This document shows, in pieces, positions 58,705-64,000 of a stretch of 64,000 nucleotides of DNA. Below the pieces are notes generated by a model, which saw only the letters and a program-made list of their open reading frames with translations, was not told the origin of the DNA and ran no database searches. Numbering within the stretch: position 1 is the first letter of the stretch; the number at the start of each line of letters is the position of its first letter. The translations under genes were made by a program, and so were the position numbers. The DNA is from Chalara sp. BL73 (taxonomy: Eukaryota; Ascomycota; Leotiomycetes; Helotiales). The stretch covers positions 186,001-250,000 of the forward strand of contig CAKJVC010000042.1 in the NCBI GenBank assembly GCA_918026815.1, read 5' to 3'.

Positions 58705-59271
58705 TTGAGCACTTCGACGGCAGCTCTGGCAGAAAGCAAGAACTCCTTCAATGAATCCTACAAACCATGGAGGATACTAACGTGCAGCGCTAGAGGAGTA
58801 AACATCAACCACAAAACCATAGAAGCACACAATTATGGGGCCATCACTACCTTAATCCAACCAACCTTTCGGTCTTCCAATTCCTGAGAGCATACAGGAT
58901 CTCTCTCCTCTCCCGAACAAGTCCACCATCTGGCCACAGACTCCCAGGTAATCCTCAACCTGGAGTCCCTCATCTGCCAAATTTCGTGCTCCACCAAACC
59001 AGCCATCCTAATCGATCCCCACAAATATTTCCCTTATATAACCCTTGTTATTAGCAGGGTCCCAGATATCAAGACCCTTCTCGAAAGCGCAGGTCTAGAG
59101 GCTAAGTCCCTGTAGAATATGTAAGACACCGCCGAGGCCGCGGAATCGGTATCAACCTTAAGTTCTAGAGCGGTGATGATCAAGAGAGAGATTGTCGACG
59201 AGCAGGAGAAGAAGACGGCGTTGCATTTCCTGCTTCCGAAAGGGGAGTGGGAGGACCGTTGGTTGTTGTGA
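58705..59271 (+). pseudogene. Pseudogene of an unknown fungal protein (three in-frame stops)
   Basis: One frame reads as a continuous protein-like sequence of about 188 codons across three stops: AHNYGAITTLIQPTFRSSNS, TGA (58885-58887), PEQVHHLATDSQVILNLESL, CSTKPAILIDPHKYFPYITL, SRVPDIKTLLESAGLEAKSL, TAG (59113-59115), TAA (59122-59124), then VMIKREIVDEQEKKTALHFL and PKGEWEDRWLL before the final TGA. The amphipathic pattern and balanced composition argue for a real former gene. No ATG start is seen at its left end. The family is not recognised. Confidence 0.6.
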
Positions 59272-59740
59272 AGAGGTTTAAGAATCCCCGTGGCGGGAAG
59301 GGGAGTGCTGGGACTGCTAGAAGGTTAATATCGTAACCCAATATTTCAGAGAAGGTTCAAAGGATGCGCCACTTGCATTTCATATATTGGGCGAGACGGT
59401 CCTTGGGATCTGGGGTTGGTTTCCATGTTCGTATCATTCCTCCTTTAGCAATTGCTTGCAGAGACGAAGCGAGTCTGCGATAGGTATTGCTAATGACATA
59501 ACAGCGGCCATCGCAGCAAATCTCACAAAAGGCGGGGATGCAGAGGAAGCTATGCGTGCAGTATTTCTGTTCATCTAAGGCGTTATCAGCAGCGGAAGTA
59601 CTTTATTCAAAATTGTCATCTTCCTGCAGGCTATAAAAAGATGCCCAAGCCAAAAAAAAAAGGACGGATCACCTTACGACTTCAAGTTGTGAGGCTGGTA
59701 AACCGACCAATAAATTCCTATGATTCAAGAATGAGATTTT

Positions 59741-60317
59741 GTTGCATGTCAGAGGTAGTGGCGCATCTTGAGAAATCATAGTTGCGTAGAATTGTCAGTG
59801 AGGCTTATGCTAGGCAAGGCGAGGTTGTCGTACAGCTTTGGCGCGTGACGTAGACCGCTTTGTGACTTTGACTTGGCAGGCTGAAAGATTTAGCCAATGA
59901 ATATGCTATATATCGAGCAAAATCTTTTGTTGCATATCTGAGCTGGGTGTTCATGTGCGAAGACGTCAAAATTTGCCAAGGCAAGCTCACCATGAAGAAA
60001 GGCTTCTCCGGCTGTATGACAACGCGTTTCACACCACTCAAAAACTTCAAACGGTCAGGCAGGGGAGATTAGCCAATGACCATGCTCGCTTCAGGTTCAA
60101 GGTTGTTTTAGTTGCATGTCTGATCTGAATTTGTGCCCCCCGCGGAAAACCGCTGCACTTGCCACCATACGCAGGACCAGTTAACGACAAAGAAAAGAAG
60201 GTTCAGGCTACACGGCAGATGTACATGTCGTACAGCGCTTACAGCCTTAAGGCGTTATAGTAATAAGGCTGACAAATAGTCAAGCTAGATTCGTGGTCTT
60301 ATCTCTTGTTGCATGTC
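59741..60317. repeat. Four degenerate repeat units about 190 bp apart
   Basis: GTTGCATGTC or GTTGCATATC occurs at 59741, 59929, 60111 and 60308 (spacings 188, 182 and 197 bp). Copies 2 and 3 share AGATT(T)AGCCAATGAnnATGCT about 42 bp upstream (59886-59907 and 60066-60086). TGTCGTACAGC occurs at about 59828 and 60227. The units look like decayed tandem duplicates without coding potential. No further sign of a transposon is visible. Confidence 0.5.
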
Positions 60318-63300
60318 TTAAGAACGGGATGCAACCTAAAGAGACGTAATTGAAGCATAAGGAAGCCAGGAACACCAGACCTGCAGCTAGCTTAATCATA
60401 GAGTCATTCCTATTCTCAAAGAGGAAAACTGGCATATTTTGATCGCTGCCGGTAGGTACAATCTACTCGCCTCTGCTTATGGTCTCGAGATGCAGAGTAC
60501 AACACAAAAAGTTCCTTTGCCTTATCTTGCCTATAAGCGTGTAAGGCTTCCCTAACCTAGCATATATGTCCCGCCAAGGTTTTGCATCCAAACCTACAAT
60601 AAAGAAATACTATGATGAAACGGCTAGATTAGGTCTCGCAACGAAGTCTACATCAGGAGTGTCGTATAATTTCTTGCATGCTTACTGTTTGTTCATCCGG
60701 ATCGGTCCAGTAAGCAGACAGATTAGGGTTCAATGTGCCAAGACTCGGTATTTGCGGCTGCAAGCGAGTTCCCCTATTGGAGCTAGCTTGGCACGACAAA
60801 CATGCTGGTTACACGGATCTAAAGGAACCATTCTACGGTATTCTGTAGACTGCTTGACGTGTTTGGATGGAGTTACTACAGAAGGGAGATCTAAGGGGAG
60901 AAAAGATTGGTTAGGGCAAGAGATAGCAAGTATAACTTTTCGTCTCAAGTATTATCCCCTTTGAGCCGTTCCATACTTCAGTACCACCAAGTAATATGGA
61001 TCCAATCTTTAATGCATACCGCCATTTCATAAAGTAACCGGAGTATGCTCTGAAAGTCAAACTACAAAGAATGTAACATGCGAATAATACTCTTTTGAAA
61101 AATGCCTCATAAGTATCAATATTGGTCAATAACCTACAAGAAATCGTCCATAGTGTTATTTAGCGACGCATTATTGTGAGTACCATCCAGTCTAAGATAT
61201 AAATATTGGATATTAAGATTTGGCCGCAACAAAAAAGGAGCAAAGCAATACTTGCATGCAAAACTCAGACTGACAATTACCTGACATTGCTGCTTTTTCA
61301 AACTGACTTTTATATGCCATCGAGTTCTTATAACCCTTCAACTTTCCACCGACTGTTCTATATTATTCTTAAAACTTTTTTTATACACTGCGAAGAGCAA
61401 TTTTATTAAAATCAACTACAGCAACTATGGGGCCTACTGGGATTCTGTCAATTTTCCTTATGCTTAATTTTGCGTTTTCCGCGCTAGTCGGGCCATTCTA
61501 CAAAAAAGCGAAAGAGTAGGTCTCATCAGCGCTCTCTTCTCCAACTCTAGCTTTTCGACCATGTTTTCACAATCTACTAATACTTGGATCTTTAAATGGC
61601 AGTTCCTGCGGCCGCTCAGAGGCTCTGTTTACTGATTTTAACCGCCGCCGTAGGTTTTAGTCTCATGTTCTCTATCGCTACCATAGCCTGCAAATACCCG
61701 AAAAGAAGCTGAACTGAGGAAATGTAACAGACGATCTTCGCAAAGGCTGGAGCGATGCTATATCCTTTCTCGAAACTCCCGATGGCTGTGTTAGTACATC
61801 TTATTTGTAATTGTGCCTTTATATTTTTCTTTTAGAGTACAAGAAATCTAATTTGCCGCAGTGATGGTAGATGTAGTGGCTCATTTGTCGGATATGCCCC
61901 CGGGCATTACGCACCTATTATTCCCGAGGCAAATGATAAGTTTTCTAGTTACCGTTGCAGGAAATAGATGGCTCAAAAGATGAAGATGAAGAAAGAGGGG
62001 ATATGAGGAGGTAGGAGTTTTTTATAATGGGGCGCTGTTGCCATTTCCGATAAAGCGTTGGAGACAACTTTTAGCAGGATAGCTCTGATGAGCAGCATCT
62101 GAGGGATGAGAAGTTCTGTACTTGCTTTTTTGAAGGGGGCTTTTAATTGTTTTATAATTTTTTTAGTAATTTATTGAAAGGCTCCAACTCTATTCTGTCC
62201 AAGTTTTGTGTATGCAGCTACCTTCATCAGCATTTGAACAAAGATTTCAGCTTAGCAATACGTATAAGGAACTAAACCCGCAGCTGTAAAAATGTGTAGC
62301 ACCAAGCGAATACATTGCTGCTTGAGGACTGGCGGCCAGGAAAGATGAGATCGTGATGCATCGAGATTGTTCCCATATATCCAGTACAGCCATGAGTATC
62401 ATGAAGTCAGTGATCAGCCGTGGGTCTATCAGAGTCAGTACAAGAGGCTCTAACTTTACGCTGAGTATCTTAGCCCCAGTTTTCTACAGGAACGGAAGCA
62501 ACGCGACCAATGGGAAGGCTCTGCTGACCGTTGTGTTATTTTTATTGCGGGTTTTTTTTGTGGGATGGGAGAAATAGGTTACACCAAATTCAAAAACAAC
62601 TCCTGCAGTAAAAGGTAGTCATGAAAATACTATGAAAGACAAGTAGACCTGGTCAGTTAATGTCTAATTCCTCGTGGAATATGGATTTTGAAACGGACAA
62701 AGTTATTCCTTGGCATGTCTGGTTTGGTTGAAAGGGCCTCACTCGTTTGGATAATGGGAGCCACTCTCAGCCATGTTTGCTGTTTACATATGTTCAGCAA
62801 TTAATTTTCAGCTTTCAATTGAATGTTGTGTCTCTTGACGCGTCTATGATCTTGGTAGGCTTCGAGAACTTAAGACAATGACTACGTCTGCAACATATAA
62901 CAGATAAGAGTATACAGCGGATTTTTTTTAAAAAAAATTTTACCAAACTTACTTATTCAGTGCTTGATGCGGGTAAGTGTGTAACAGCAAAGTGGCCGAA
63001 CATTGCAATAAACTAAATAACCGAACTACAGATCCCAGGACAAGGCATTATATTGTTTAAACTGTGTTAAAAAAACCAGTCCTTGATAATCTGCCTAGAC
63101 TGCAGACTGGGGCCGGGTTGGCAGGTTTTTGGCTGTTGGACCCAACAAATTGCGGCCTCAGTACTGGCACTGAGTTCATAATATATTCAAAACTAGCCTA
63201 GCAATGCCTCAACAGGTTGCTAAGGACTTATCCTGGCTATAATCAGTAGCTTAAACGAGCTTAAACAAGCTTAAAAAGCTATATTCCCCGCATATTGAGG

Positions 63301-63335
63301 TTCTAACTAATCTTGGCAATTCAATTAAGTCGGTA

Positions 63336-63384
63336 GGACCCAATACGTTGAGTTTAAAAGTCTATAACTCAACCTACTGGGTCC
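63336..63384. repeat. Imperfect inverted repeat with GGACCCA/TGGGTCC ends
   Basis: Arms of 19 nt (63336-63354 and 63366-63384) match at 17 positions with an 11-nt loop: GGACCCA...TTGAGTT against AACTCAA...TGGGTCC. Further GGACCCA or TGGGTCC copies lie at about 63139 and 63429. It could be a transposon end, a hairpin or a transcription-factor site cluster. Confidence 0.5.
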
Positions 63385-63557
63385 AAATCCAAAAAGTACC
63401 GAAATTACTAAAGTGGGTGCCCACTGGGTCCGCTGCAACGTATATCTGCCATCTAGAATATATACGATTCTATTCTACAGTATAAACTTCTATCTATATC
63501 CCTAAACCTTAATAGTGCTGACAATAATCCCAGGGATTGACCGTCCCACCTTTTAAA

Positions 63558-64000
63558 TCACTGACCACCAAGCAAAGGTTGATATGTAACTTTCGAGAGC
63601 CTCTCATACTCTCTCCGTAGTTTCATAGCTATGCCTCTGGTATATCCGTTTGCGTTGACGAGACCTTTGTATTTATCTCTCCAAGCAAACGCCGTCTCTT
63701 CAAACACCGCGCGGGTAAAAGGCCCGTGAACATTGCAATAGCCGACCTTCTCTTTAAATTCTCTTTCCTCTCCAAAGACTTTGTACTCGAAATTCAGATT
63801 TGCTGCAGCATTTGCTTTTTGATTTTGTTCCGGATTCGCAATATCCGAGAAGAGAATTGCCTTTTCAAGGCTACGAATTTCCGGCAAAAATATAACGAGC
63901 TCAGCTAGCCTTTGTTTCACTGCGAGTGTTTGAAATGCTAATTTTCTAACACCTTGAAAGTCATTCTTAATAGAATCAACACTTTTCCATAACTCTATAT
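63558..64000 (-). CDS. Unknown protein, C-terminal part (enters from right edge)
   Basis: Open from the right window edge downwards to a stop at 63558, 147 codons. No family recognised. The sequence is helical and charged, rich in E, K and A: SVDSIKNDFQGVRKLAFQTL, LAELVIFLPEIRSLEKAILF, EQNQKANAAANLNFEYKVFG, EEREFKEKVGYCNVHGPF, GYTRGIAMKLRREYERLSK. There is no signal peptide in the visible part and no stop or frameshift, so it is probably a real exon. It could equally be a fragment of a decayed gene given the surroundings. Confidence 0.5.
   Translation of the reverse strand, partial: IELWKSVDSIKNDFQGVRKLAFQTLAVKQRLAELVIFLPEIRSLEKAILFSDIANPEQNQKANAAANLNFEYKVFGEEREFKEKVGYCNVHGPFTRAVFEETAFAWRDKYKGLVNANGYTRGIAMKLRREYERLSKVTYQPLLGGQ

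Larger units (their letters stand above)
59272..63557. other. Gene-poor region
   Basis: More than 4 kb without a supported gene apart from the repeats listed. Open frames at 59387-59578 and 60566-60964 (132 codons, ATG start) show no motif. A 30-codon hydrophobic frame at 61427-61519 is signal-peptide-like but leads nowhere. A poly-T/poly-A stretch lies near 62922-62942. Confidence 0.4.

Noticed and set aside
59741..60317. Box C/D snoRNA cluster
   Set aside because: CTGA follows the shared decamer in two copies only; C-box matches to RTGATGA have two or more mismatches and terminal stems are unconvincing.
60566..60964. 132-codon plus-strand open frame
   Set aside because: ATG start but no domain, odd composition and no context support; left out as a gene.
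61427..61519. 30-codon frame resembling a signal peptide
   Set aside because: No convincing downstream exon could be joined in frame; a chance hydrophobic stretch is as likely.

Overview
The window looks like nuclear DNA of a filamentous ascomycete (Pezizomycotina). A Leotiomycetes-like fungus is my best guess from protein style, but this is inference. The signs are many short introns (about 47-60 nt) with GT(A/G)AG-type donors and CTGAC/CTAAC branch sites just before the acceptor, a Dicer-like 2 gene, a fungal xanthine dehydrogenase, a two-part GC-neutral coding style, and no operons, ribosome-binding sites, CRISPR arrays or recognisable tRNA/rRNA genes. Exon joins were built by eye and checked by frame: for each fully resolved gene the exon lengths sum to a multiple of three and the domains read through the joins.

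Left part (1-38.5 kb) is gene-dense and mostly housekeeping. In order: the 5' part of a dcl2 gene running off the left edge (-); a coiled-coil protein (+); a degenerate C2H2 zinc-finger protein (+); an Hsp70/HSPA12-like ATPase (-); an RCC1-repeat protein (+); proteasome subunit alpha-2 (-), divergent from a membrane RING-CH E3 ligase (+); a single-pass membrane protein (+); a GT34 mannosyltransferase-like Golgi protein (+); a Ser/Pro-rich protein whose first intron is of the rare GC-AG type (-); an AIM24-family mitochondrial protein (-); translation factor eIF2-beta (-), divergent from a Mim2-like outer-membrane import factor (+); an Nce102-like MARVEL protein (-); COQ2 (-); and a large single-exon JmjC/zinc-finger/AT-hook chromatin protein (+).

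Right part (38.5-64 kb) is gene-poor and decayed. It holds a 2-oxoglutarate/Fe(II) oxygenase pseudogene, a broken membrane-protein gene, an SRPK-like kinase with an in-frame stop near its N-terminus, gene remnants, AT-rich stretches with short inverted repeats, and a third pseudogene with three in-frame stops. Intact islands in it are xanthine dehydrogenase (with an upstream TCGG-N6-CCGA site like that bound by the purine regulator UaY, plus GATA sites), a small secreted beta/gamma-crystallin-like protein, a secreted type-B carboxylesterase/lipase, and a gene of unknown function entering from the right edge.

I found no convincing new multi-gene system. The least explained structures are a set of four degenerate repeats spaced about 190 bp apart (59.7-60.3 kb), a cluster of five GGGATCAC/T motifs beyond the xanthine dehydrogenase promoter, and short inverted-repeat elements at 45 kb and 63.3 kb.
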